DNA of 64,000 nt from Clostridia bacterium. GTDB lineage: Bacteria; Bacillota; Clostridia; Oscillospirales; Acutalibacteraceae. The notes beneath the pieces are model-generated. The model was not told where the DNA came from and made no database searches. It worked only from the letters and a program-made list of their open reading frames with translations. Below are positions 45,187-53,075 of the stretch, piece after piece. The DNA lies in the NCBI GenBank assembly GCA_017549285.1, contig JAFYVE010000042.1, positions 1 through 64,000 of the forward strand, written 5' to 3'. The position numbers were made by a program, and so were the translations under genes. Position 1 is the first letter of the stretch, and the number at the start of each line of letters is the position of its first letter.

Positions 45187-47193
45187 TTGAAAAAGAACAT
45201 CACTCTCGACACGGAAAAAAAAGTTTTTCCTCTCATTCTTATGGTTATCGGACTGGGACTTATGCTGTCCCTGTGGATTTTAAGGCTTAACATCGTTGCT
45301 GTTGTATGTGTTGCTTTCAACTGTATTATGTCAGCTGTTATTGCCCTTAGCCTTATTATCAAGAAAAAAGTTTATGCGCCTATGATTTTCGGCTATGCTG
45401 CTGCAAGTATCGGCGTTGTTGTTTACTTCATAATATGGGGCGCAGACGCAGGTTTCGGTGCATTCTCAACGGGTCTTGCAGGTTTCAATTCAGCAGACCA
45501 TCCTCTTCTTACAGGTGCGGGCAACTTCTTCACAAGACTTCTTGGCAACCTTCTTCTTGTACTTCCCACAGCACTTGCACTCTGGGGACTTTTCTTCGTT
45601 GCAAAGAAGAACTTTACAAAAGAAGTTGCAAAGAAGGCTCTTTCAGGCGTAATGAGTGTCCTTCTCATGGGTACAAGCGTTGTTTTCGTGCTTACAATGA
45701 ACCTCCGTTCAAAGCCCAACACGGACAGACTCTGGGACGGTCAGGATGACTATCTTAATGGTGTTGATAAGGTTTCAAAGGACAACCCCAACGTGCTTTT
45801 CATTATGATGGACGACCTCGGTTACGGTGACGTTTCACTCAACGGTGCAATCTATGACACTCCCAATATCGACTCAATCGGTGAAAACGGACTTAATCTT
45901 ACAAATTTCTATTCTGCATATTCAGTCTGCTCACCTGCACGTTTTGCGGCTCTTACGGGCAGATACCCCTACCGTGGTTATGCAGATAACGTTATTTATC
46001 CCACAGTTGACACACTTTCACCCTTTGCACAGACAAGAATTTTCAACTCAATTGAAATGGGTAACAATGCAGACGGTATGCTCGGTGACGAAATCACAAT
46101 GGCTGAAACATTCAAGGCTGCAGGCTATTCAACAGGTGCATTCGGTAAGTGGCATCTCGGTGATTACGGTGAATATCTTCCCACAAATCAGGGCTTTGAC
46201 TACTTCTACGGCAGCCATCACGTAAACGACATGAAGCCTTTCTATCACGTAACTGAAGAAAACGGTGAATGGACAATTGCTCACGGCACCGATGAACTCA
46301 AAGACCAGAGTCAGGCTACAAAGTGGATTCACGATGAAATTACAGACTGGATTACTGAAAAAGCTCAGGAAGATGCACCTTTCTTTGCTTTCTATGCTTC
46401 ACCGTGGCCTCACGCACCTATCTTTGCAGGTGACGATTTTGACGGCACATCAGGTATGGGTACATATGTTGACTGCGTGACTGAATTTGACCATTATCTC
46501 GGACTTCTCTTTGATGAAATGGAAAAACTCGGCATTATGGATGATACAATCATCGTCTTCACAAGTGACAACGGCCCTGCTCTTGAAGGCTCTGTTGCTG
46601 ATCTTCGTGGCGGTAAGTACCTTGCATACGAAGGCGGTCAGAAAGTTCCGTTTATGATCCGCTGGGACAATGCAGACGGTGCTCTCGGTGAAATCGGTAC
46701 CGAGAGAAACAATTCAGCAGTCCTTGTTGACCTTTATCCCACTCTTGTTGAGCTTGCAGGTATCACAGGTAACGGTCAGAAGAATTATATGCCCACAGAC
46801 AGAACTATTGACGGTATTTCAATGGCTTCACTTCTCAAAGATGATGCTGTTATCCACACATCAGAGCATCCCATTCTCCACATGAAGAGAGAAAAGCTCA
46901 AGGCAATTCAGTACACAATGCCCACATCTGAAGTCAAAGCACTTTATCCCGATTATACATACGATGTTCTTGATAATGAATATATCACATTCAAGTATTT
47001 TGAAAAGATTCAGAATGATAACTCTGCATTCTGGGACAAGAACCGTAAGAACTGGCTCCATATCCTGACAGACGACTATGCGGAAAACTATAACCGTACA
47101 CCCGTATACCCCGAAATTTCAGAGCAATATAAAGCAAAAATGCACGAAATTATGGACAGCTTCAAGGAAAACAGAAGAGGCATAATTGAATAA
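45187..47193 (+). CDS. Membrane-embedded sulfatase, cysteine type
   Basis: A 668-residue protein. The first 175 residues contain about five membrane helices, which is unusual for an arylsulfatase-type enzyme. The catalytic domain begins NVLFIMMDDLGYGD near 202 with the paired metal-binding aspartates and continues to VCSPARFAALTGR, where Cys248 is the residue to be oxidised to formylglycine; CxPxR is the anaerobe-compatible form. FGKWHLGDYG near 365 and TSDNGP near 460 complete the active site. The TTG start at 45187 is set by AGGAGG ten bases upstream. It probably removes sulfate from host glycans at the cell surface. The maturase gene lies 0.8 kb downstream. Confidence 0.9.
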   Translation: MKKNITLDTEKKVFPLILMVIGLGLMLSLWILRLNIVAVVCVAFNCIMSAVIALSLIIKKKVYAPMIFGYAAASIGVVVYFIIWGADAGFGAFSTGLAGFNSADHPLLTGAGNFFTRLLGNLLLVLPTALALWGLFFVAKKNFTKEVAKKALSGVMSVLLMGTSVVFVLTMNLRSKPNTDRLWDGQDDYLNGVDKVSKDNPNVLFIMMDDLGYGDVSLNGAIYDTPNIDSIGENGLNLTNFYSAYSVCSPARFAALTGRYPYRGYADNVIYPTVDTLSPFAQTRIFNSIEMGNNADGMLGDEITMAETFKAAGYSTGAFGKWHLGDYGEYLPTNQGFDYFYGSHHVNDMKPFYHVTEENGEWTIAHGTDELKDQSQATKWIHDEITDWITEKAQEDAPFFAFYASPWPHAPIFAGDDFDGTSGMGTYVDCVTEFDHYLGLLFDEMEKLGIMDDTIIVFTSDNGPALEGSVADLRGGKYLAYEGGQKVPFMIRWDNADGALGEIGTERNNSAVLVDLYPTLVELAGITGNGQKNYMPTDRTIDGISMASLLKDDAVIHTSEHPILHMKREKLKAIQYTMPTSEVKALYPDYTYDVLDNEYITFKYFEKIQNDNSAFWDKNRKNWLHILTDDYAENYNRTPVYPEISEQYKAKMHEIMDSFKENRRGIIE

Positions 47194-47198
47194 TTCAG

Positions 47199-47248
47199 AT
47201 CAACAACCGTAGGGGCGCCCATCGGGCGTCCGTTGCGGTTGATCAACT
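47199..47248 (+). repeat. CGTAGGGG...TCCG repeat, copy A
   Basis: The 33-base stretch 47199-47231 recurs exactly at 47860-47892. The module CGTAGGGG ... GTCCG (47208-47232) encloses a CGCCC-ATC-GGGCG hairpin, and GATCAAC/GTTGATC-type arms flank it. The following GGAGGG serves as ribosome site for the next gene. Confidence 0.85.
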
Positions 47249-47264
47249 TGCGGGAGGGACCATT

Positions 47265-47858
47265 ATGTCATATTTTGTTTGCGTACGATTCTCAATATTC
47301 ATTGTTATTTTAACAATTTGTATTTTTCTGATTAACACCCGAATGCAACCTGAAAAAAGAATAAAGGCAATAATTGGCTCTGTATTGATATGTTCATTTG
47401 TCTGTTTTACTGTTTTATGGTTTATTCCATTTGAAAACAGTTTTTTGTCGTTTTCAACAGCTCAGGAAGCATATTCGTATTACAGTAATGATGATGTTGA
47501 AATAATGATTGAAGGCAGTGATACATGCCTTATTGTTGCAAACAATAAAAAAACAAGACAAATGTTAATTTTTCAAAAACAAGAAGATGGATGGAAAATT
47601 AAAAATGGTTCTAATGTAACAATTTCAGGTATAAATAGTTCTGATAACACTTTCTGTTATTTAATATATGATTCATCTTCAAAAGACAGATACATAACTA
47701 TTTCAAATATTGTTAAATCTGAACTTAATATCTCTGACAATTTTGGTACAGAGTTTTTCAAAGATTCCCAAAATCATTATTATGCATATTTTGAAAAACT
47801 TCCGGATGATTATGTACTGACAGTTAACGGAAAAACAGTAGAGATTGAATTTAAATAA
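47265..47858 (+). CDS. Hypothetical membrane protein in repeat-flanked cassette
   Basis: A 197-residue protein with two hydrophobic helices (about 6-24 and 38-56) and an external domain rich in Ser, Asn, Asp and Lys. I recognise no family. It is clearly more A+T-rich than its neighbours and uses A/T-ending codons such as AAA and ATA heavily. Exact 33-bp direct repeats stand on both sides (47199-47231 and 47860-47892), and it separates the sulfatase from its maturase. I infer a recent insertion. Confidence 0.75.
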   Translation: MSYFVCVRFSIFIVILTICIFLINTRMQPEKRIKAIIGSVLICSFVCFTVLWFIPFENSFLSFSTAQEAYSYYSNDDVEIMIEGSDTCLIVANNKKTRQMLIFQKQEDGWKIKNGSNVTISGINSSDNTFCYLIYDSSSKDRYITISNIVKSELNISDNFGTEFFKDSQNHYYAYFEKLPDDYVLTVNGKTVEIEFK

Positions 47859-47859
47859 A

Positions 47860-47892
47860 ATCAACAACCGTAGGGGCGCCCATCGGGCGTCC
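47860..47892 (+). repeat. CGTAGGGG...TCC repeat, copy B
   Basis: Exact direct copy of 47199-47231, lying two bases after the stop codon of the enclosed gene. Confidence 0.85.
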
Positions 47893-47910
47893 AGCTCGGA
47901 AAAACATTTT

Positions 47911-47987
47911 CGTAGGGACCGATGCCCACATCGGTCCGTTAAATTACAGATGATTCAGGCGGACCGATGTGGGCATCGGTCCCTACA
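47911..47987. repeat. 27-bp inverted pair of the CGTAGGG...TCCG family
   Basis: Bases 47912-47938 are the exact reverse complement of 47960-47986, with a 21-base loop. Each arm is itself a module with conserved GTAGGG and TCCG ends but a different inner hairpin (ACCGATG/CATCGGT). It lies 43 bp before the maturase start. Confidence 0.85.
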
Positions 47988-48029
47988 ATTTTTTAGCCTT
48001 TTAAAAAACAATTTTCCGGAGGAAAATCA

Positions 48030-49124
48030 ATGCCCCCTATTTCCCTTATGATAAAGCCTGCGTCGTCGCTGTGCAATCTCTCTTGTGAATACTGCTTTTA
48101 CCGTGATGTTTCCGAGCATCGTGAGCATCTCGGTTTCGGCATTATGGAGAAAGACACAGCGGAAATACTCATAAAAAAAGCCTTGGAATATGCTTCGGGT
48201 GAGTCTGTTGCATTCGCATTTCAGGGCGGTGAGCCGACCCTTGCAGGGCTTGATTATTTTAAGTTTTTCGTTGATACCGTAAACAGATTAAACACCAAAA
48301 AAAGCCCCGTTTTCTACGGTATGCAGACAAACGGAACACTTATTGACGGTGAATGGGCAGACTTCCTCAGTGAAAACAAATTCCTTGTGGGGCTGAGCCT
48401 TGACGGTGATTTTGAGGGTAATAAATTCCGTAAAAAACCGTCGGGACAGAACTCATTTTACAAAATTCTGTCTGCCGCAGATATTCTGAAAAAACACAAT
48501 GTTGATTTCAATATTCTGACCGTTTTAACGGGCTACTGTGCCGAAAACGGAGAGAGAATCTATAAGTTTTTCCGTGACAGAGGCTTCAAATATCTGCAGT
48601 TTATTCCTTGTCTTCGTCCTTTTGACTCCGACGAACAGAGTGAACTCTATATGACAGCCGACCAGTATGCAGATTTTCTCATAAAGGTGTTCAATCTCTA
48701 TGTCAAGGACTACGTAAGGCATAATTATGTCAGCATTCGTCAGTTTGATAACTGGGTCAGACTTTTCCTCAGACAACCCACCGAACAATGCGGAATTCAG
48801 GGGCATTGCACACATCAGTATGTGTCCGAAGCTAACGGAAACATCTATCCCTGCGACTTCTACTGTACCGACGAATATTTTTTAGGCAACATAAAAACGA
48901 CCGACTTCACCGCAATGGAAAAGAGTGAAACTGCGAAAAATTTCATCAGAGAAAGCCTGAAAGTGCCTGAAAAATGTAAAACCTGTGCCGTAGCGGGAAT
49001 GTGCCGTGCAGGCGGCTGCAAACGTACTCAGAGAAGCGAAGATTACTGCAAAGCATATAAAAGATTCTTCTCTTCCTGCCTGCCTCTTTTCAGAGTATTT
49101 ATCAATGAAAAACCTTATAAATGA
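48030..49124 (+). CDS. Anaerobic sulfatase-maturating enzyme (radical SAM/SPASM)
   Basis: A 364-residue enzyme that converts the active-site cysteine of sulfatases to formylglycine without oxygen. The radical SAM motif is Cys15-x3-Cys19-x2-Cys22 in CNLSCEYC, followed by FAFQGGEPTL near 62 and MQTNGTLID near 98. The C-terminal half carries the SPASM cysteines (QCGIQGHC, YPCDFYC, CKTCAVAGMCRAGGCKR, YCKAYK). GGAGG precedes the ATG. Its presence beside a CSPAR-type sulfatase strongly supports the pairing. Confidence 0.95.
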   Translation: MPPISLMIKPASSLCNLSCEYCFYRDVSEHREHLGFGIMEKDTAEILIKKALEYASGESVAFAFQGGEPTLAGLDYFKFFVDTVNRLNTKKSPVFYGMQTNGTLIDGEWADFLSENKFLVGLSLDGDFEGNKFRKKPSGQNSFYKILSAADILKKHNVDFNILTVLTGYCAENGERIYKFFRDRGFKYLQFIPCLRPFDSDEQSELYMTADQYADFLIKVFNLYVKDYVRHNYVSIRQFDNWVRLFLRQPTEQCGIQGHCTHQYVSEANGNIYPCDFYCTDEYFLGNIKTTDFTAMEKSETAKNFIRESLKVPEKCKTCAVAGMCRAGGCKRTQRSEDYCKAYKRFFSSCLPLFRVFINEKPYK

Positions 49125-49129
49125 GCATA

Positions 49130-49168
49130 AAGTCTTGTCCGTAATTAATTCGGATAAGACTTTTTTTT
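49130..49168 (+). terminator. Terminator after the maturase gene
   Basis: A 12-bp stem (49130-49141 with 49151-49162, one G-U pair), nine-base loop and eight T residues. Confidence 0.88.
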
Positions 49169-49216
49169 GTAATGTTTTCCAATTGAAAAAAATGTTTCTT
49201 TTTGTCGGATTTTCAC

Positions 49217-49245
49217 TTGCTATTGATATTTTTATATGTTATTAT
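49217..49245 (+). promoter_or_regulatory. Promoter of the dockerin/SGNH gene
   Basis: TTGCTA at 49217-49222, 17-bp spacer, TATTAT at 49240-49245. Confidence 0.5.
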
Positions 49246-49279
49246 TTAAATATAATTTTCTCACCGGATGTGATAAACT

Positions 49280-50644
49280 ATGAAAAAAATCCGCAGATAT
49301 TTGTCCTTGCTTGTTGCTGCAGTAATTTGTGTCCTCAGCATTACCGCAGTACCCTGTTCTGCAATAGATGATATAATTGCCGAAGATATAAGTTCATCTG
49401 AAAATGATGATAAACCTGCTATCCCGTTTGTGCTTAATGAAGATAAAAAGTCTTTGTTCACAAAAGACGGTAACACTTATACTTTATATGCCGCAGAGCT
49501 TACAATTGATTTTAATAATGACGGCAACTGCACAGCTGCAGAGGCAAGAACACTTCTGAGAATTGCTGCAAACCTTGAAAAATTCCACGGTGACCTGCAG
49601 ACAATCGATGTTTCACGTGACGGTAAAATCACGGCAACAGATGCAAGATCAGCTCTGAGATATTCAGCAAGACTTGATACATATTATTTTGACATCGATT
49701 ACAACGCAATAACAGGATTTGTTAAAAATTCAGCAGGAAAAGACTGCTATTTTGACGCAAACGGCGTCCTTGCAACAGGTGTCAAAAACATCGACGGTGT
49801 GAATTATTATTTCGCAACATCGGGTGAAATGAAAACAGGTCTTGTTACAATACAGGGTGAAGTTTATTTCTTTGAAGCAGACGGTAAAGGTGCTGACGGA
49901 GAAAAAACCGTTGAAGGAAAGAAATATCTCTTCCGGAACGGTAAGGCAAAAACAGGTCTTGTGAAAAACGGTGACTGGTTCTATTATTATGACGAAAACG
50001 GTGTAATGCAGACCGGCACATTCACAATAGACGGAAATACATATATCTTTGATGCAACAGGTAAAGGCAAACTCAAGCCGAAAGATCCGTCTGAGTTCAA
50101 AACTGCAATGATAGGTGACTCAATCGTTGCAACAATCGGTCTTTACAATGTAACAGATTATATTGATTTCTACGGTAAGGTAAGCCTTAATTCGTATTCA
50201 ATCTTCAACAAGAAAATTTCGGGCAGTTCAAGATATGTCATTGATGAAATCAAGGACAGAGGTTATGATAAAGTCATTATCCTTATGGGTATAAATGAAT
50301 ACGGTGCAAACGTATCAGCGTGGAAAGCTCAGTATAAGAAGATTGTTGATGCGGTCAGAGTACGTGCTCCCGGAGCTGAAATTTATATTCACGCAATTCT
50401 TCCCATAAATGATCAGAGAGCTGCCGCAAACGGTTACACAGTTAAGAATGCAATTCTTGTTCCTATGAACAATGCTCTCAAAGCTCTTGCAAAAGAGGAG
50501 AATGTAAAGTTTATTGATGCAAGGGAAGTCCTTGCTGATGCAAACGGCTCATTACCTTACAATGCCGCATCAGACGGTATCCATCTTAATAAAACATACT
50601 GTGAAAAATGGGGCGACTGGCTCCTTGAACAGATTTGCAAATAA
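49280..50644 (+). CDS. Secreted dockerin-like / cell-wall-repeat / SGNH esterase protein
   Basis: A 454-residue exported protein. Signal peptide 1-28. Residues about 70-135 hold two EF-hand-like dockerin repeats: loop 1 Asp77-x-Asn79-x-Asp81-Gly to Glu88, loop 2 Asp110-x-Ser112-x-Asp114-Gly to Asp121, each followed by the ALRYSARL-type helix. Residues about 145-265 are choline-binding-like wall repeats (YYFATSGEMKTGL, YYYDENGVMQTGT). The SGNH hydrolase domain (273-454) has Ser281 in IGDSI, GINE at 337-340 and His435 in SDGIHL, but the usual block-III Asn-Asp is Asn-Glu. The dockerin is N-terminal, unlike most cellulosomal enzymes. It probably de-esterifies wall or extracellular glycans. Confidence 0.82.
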   Translation: MKKIRRYLSLLVAAVICVLSITAVPCSAIDDIIAEDISSSENDDKPAIPFVLNEDKKSLFTKDGNTYTLYAAELTIDFNNDGNCTAAEARTLLRIAANLEKFHGDLQTIDVSRDGKITATDARSALRYSARLDTYYFDIDYNAITGFVKNSAGKDCYFDANGVLATGVKNIDGVNYYFATSGEMKTGLVTIQGEVYFFEADGKGADGEKTVEGKKYLFRNGKAKTGLVKNGDWFYYYDENGVMQTGTFTIDGNTYIFDATGKGKLKPKDPSEFKTAMIGDSIVATIGLYNVTDYIDFYGKVSLNSYSIFNKKISGSSRYVIDEIKDRGYDKVIILMGINEYGANVSAWKAQYKKIVDAVRVRAPGAEIYIHAILPINDQRAAANGYTVKNAILVPMNNALKALAKEENVKFIDAREVLADANGSLPYNAASDGIHLNKTYCEKWGDWLLEQICK

Positions 50645-50659
50645 AAAGGAGAACAAATA

Positions 50660-51322
50660 ATGAAAATCAGATCAGTTATTGCGTTAATTATGGCTATGCT
50701 TCTTGTTGTATGCGCCTTTACAGGTTGTAACAAGGAACCTGTTACAGAAGAAAACACAACAGAGGCTCCTGTTTCGGAAGTTGTAACAGAAGAACCTTCT
50801 GCTGAACTCACAACAGAAAAGGAAATAACAACAAAAGCTGAAACCACAACAGAAAAAGAAACAACAACAAAAGCTGAAACCACAACAAAAAAGCCTGAAA
50901 CAACTACAAAGGCTGAAACAACAACAAAGAAGTCTTCTGTTGATGTGAATTCAATCGCTGCAACAATTGCAGGCAAAACAAGTATGTTTGAAGAAACCCT
51001 TTTCCAGAGCTCAGGTGCAATCGGTCTTGATATCTTCGGCATCCCCTCATCAGCAGTTTCAGAAGTTGCATATTATGTTGCATCCGCTGCTGTTGCAGAA
51101 GAAGTTCTTGTTGTAAAGGCTGCAAGTTCAGCTGATGTTGCAACAATCAAGAGCTGTATCGAAGCAAGACGTTCAATGCAGGCAGAAGATTATGCTGATT
51201 ATGTTCCCAAGGAAGTACCCAAGCTCAACAGCGCAATCACATACACAAGCGGTGACGTGATTGTTTTCTGCGTTTCAAATAACAACTCAGCTATGCGTTC
51301 TGTAATTTCAGGACTTCTTTAA
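50660..51322 (+). CDS. Thr-rich-linker lipoprotein, DUF4358-like
   Basis: A 220-residue lipoprotein: signal helix and lipobox FTGC, with Cys23 as lipidation site. A low-complexity linker (about 30-92) repeats a TTTKAETTTEK-like unit and is encoded by visibly repetitive DNA at 50760-50935. The C-terminal domain of about 125 residues resembles DUF4358 proteins of Clostridia. It follows the dockerin/SGNH gene by 15 bp with AAAGGAG, so they may be co-expressed at the surface. Function unknown. Confidence 0.83.
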   Translation: MKIRSVIALIMAMLLVVCAFTGCNKEPVTEENTTEAPVSEVVTEEPSAELTTEKEITTKAETTTEKETTTKAETTTKKPETTTKAETTTKKSSVDVNSIAATIAGKTSMFEETLFQSSGAIGLDIFGIPSSAVSEVAYYVASAAVAEEVLVVKAASSADVATIKSCIEARRSMQAEDYADYVPKEVPKLNSAITYTSGDVIVFCVSNNNSAMRSVISGLL

Positions 51323-51442
51323 TCTGAATAAAAATTTCCCTTTCATTTTATTTTCTTAATTATAATTAAGAATAATTTTGTGGCAATATGTAATAAACAC
51401 TGTTTATTGTTTTTTACAGTAATAATCAATATGTGCGGCAAA

Positions 51443-51472
51443 AAAAAAGAGATGCAAGTGCATCTCTTTTTT
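51443..51472. terminator. Bidirectional terminator
   Basis: Stem 51443-51455 with 51460-51472 (13 bp), A-rich on one side and T-rich on the other, between convergent genes. Confidence 0.85.
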
Positions 51473-51479
51473 CAATGTA

Positions 51480-51968
51480 TTATCTTTTCGGCATCGGTCT
51501 GTGTTTTGCCGTATATTCCGAAACATCTATTCTTATAACACTTACAACTTTTACGATTTTGTCGTCAAAGGTGAAATCTTTATCGGTTTGTGTCTGCATA
51601 AGCACTACAAGGCCGTGTTTTTTCTCTTCGGGGTCTTCGACTATTGTTGCTGTACCTCTGCCCATAATTGAAGAGTATGTGATACCATAACGGCATGCAA
51701 CGTCACCCTCAAACGGTGTTATATCGCAATCCATCTCAAAAAAGACCTTGGGATTTTGTTTCATAAGGTCAATTTTTCTGCCCTGAGGAGCACCGTGAAG
51801 CCATATTGTAAGCTTGTCGCCGTGCATTTCATAGCCGTAATTCATCGGTACGACATAAGGCTCATCACCATCAACAAGACCCAAGTGAAGCACCTTTGCC
51901 TTGTCGAGAATTTTAATGATTTCGTTCATATCCGTGACCTGTCGTTCACGTCTTGTCATTCCGTTCAT
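51480..51968 (-). CDS. Pyridoxamine-5'-phosphate oxidase-like flavin protein (Nim type)
   Basis: A 162-residue FMN-binding split-barrel protein. VLHLGLVDGDEPYVVPMNYGY near residue 27 and the later GRKIDLMKQNPKVFFEMD match the NimA-like family, whose members reduce nitroimidazoles or bind flavin. FEGDVACRYGITYSSIMGRG is the usual dimer segment. It is the last gene of a five-gene minus-strand operon. The physiological substrate is unknown. Confidence 0.88.
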   Translation of the reverse strand: MNGMTRRERQVTDMNEIIKILDKAKVLHLGLVDGDEPYVVPMNYGYEMHGDKLTIWLHGAPQGRKIDLMKQNPKVFFEMDCDITPFEGDVACRYGITYSSIMGRGTATIVEDPEEKKHGLVVLMQTQTDKDFTFDDKIVKVVSVIRIDVSEYTAKHRPMPKR

Positions 51969-51978
51969 TTATTCACCT

Positions 51979-53073
51979 TTACCATCTGTTTTCGACATAT
52001 TCGCAGAAAGCGAACAGATCTTTTATTTCAATTTTTGTGCCGTCATCGAGAGTTACATCACCATTCCATATGCCGTAAATCTGATGACAGTTCATTCTGC
52101 CGACTTTGAAATCCACATCGCTGTGATTGTCAAAGGTTGGCTTCATCGTCATATTGAAGCGTCCGTCTTCGGAAATGATTTTCCATTCTTCCATAAAACG
52201 GTCTTTGGGGAATTTTTCAACGTCAACCGCACCGAATTTATGCACTTTGCCGTCATAGAAAATGCAGGTTTCCGTTGCATTGCTTTCATTGCCGATTGCC
52301 CAAGTGATTTCAAAGCCTAAAAGATGCTTGTCACCTTTTTCGTCGGTGTGATACATACTTCCGCTGCCCCAGTACCAGACCATTTCGTGAACGGTATTCA
52401 CTCTGCCCCAGTCCATAGCACAGAATGAAGTGTCTTTTGAAAATGTATATTCATAATCACCAAAACGGAAATACCCTTCGGTGGGCATACAAGCCTGTTT
52501 TGTTGTCATAAAATACCGGGTTTTGTCCTCATCAAAGGGGAGAACGGTTGTGATATTCTCCATATCGGGGAGAATGTCCATCGTGACGTCGCATTCAACA
52601 ATTTTTCCCTGATGAGGCTTTATGAAATAGAGCTTTCTTTCTGTTTCCATAGTATTAAAATCAAAGGTTGCCTTGCCGATTTTGCCTGAAAAACGGTTCG
52701 GCACATCACCCTTTGCAGGCGGTATGTGTTTATTGCCTCCCGCAAAATATGAAACAGCATCGGCAATTATTTCACCCGACTGAAGGTCTGTCAGCTTGCA
52801 TCCCACGTAACCGCCGATATTGATATTCGCAAAGCTTATGAGAAGCTGCATTCTGCCGTCAGTTATGGTGTAAAAATCCCATTCTTTACGGCTGATAAGA
52901 CCTTTTTTTACTTTGTTTCTGTCATATTCAAAAACATTGTGCCTTGCCCAGCCCTTTGCATTAAGTGTGCCGTCGGGAGCCAGAAGGGAAGTTGACTTTG
53001 TGTATTCGGTCTGTTTTGATTTTTCTTTCCATTGTGTGAAGGGAGTATAGGTTTTGTTTAATTCATTACTCAT
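51979..53073 (-). CDS. DUF2804 family protein
   Basis: A 364-residue soluble protein of the DUF2804 family, beta-rich by composition. Recognisable pieces are LLAPDGTLNAKGWARHNVFEY near residue 30, AMDWGRVNTVHEMVWYWGSGS near 220 and GIWNGDVTLDDGTKI near the end. No enzymatic role is established to my knowledge; lipocalin-like folds have been suggested for similar families. It starts two bases from the stop of the dockerin/transglutaminase gene, so translation is coupled. Confidence 0.8.
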   Translation of the reverse strand: MSNELNKTYTPFTQWKEKSKQTEYTKSTSLLAPDGTLNAKGWARHNVFEYDRNKVKKGLISRKEWDFYTITDGRMQLLISFANINIGGYVGCKLTDLQSGEIIADAVSYFAGGNKHIPPAKGDVPNRFSGKIGKATFDFNTMETERKLYFIKPHQGKIVECDVTMDILPDMENITTVLPFDEDKTRYFMTTKQACMPTEGYFRFGDYEYTFSKDTSFCAMDWGRVNTVHEMVWYWGSGSMYHTDEKGDKHLLGFEITWAIGNESNATETCIFYDGKVHKFGAVDVEKFPKDRFMEEWKIISEDGRFNMTMKPTFDNHSDVDFKVGRMNCHQIYGIWNGDVTLDDGTKIEIKDLFAFCEYVENRW

Positions 53074-53075
53074 AA

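Noticed and set aside
47199..47892. Insertion sequence or integron cassette
   Set aside because: No transposase or integrase and no attC-like site; only direct repeats flank the gene, so I call it a repeat-flanked cassette.
50760..50935. Tandem repeat DNA as an independent repeat element
   Set aside because: It is in frame and encodes a Thr/Glu/Lys linker of a lipoprotein, so it is explained as coding low complexity.
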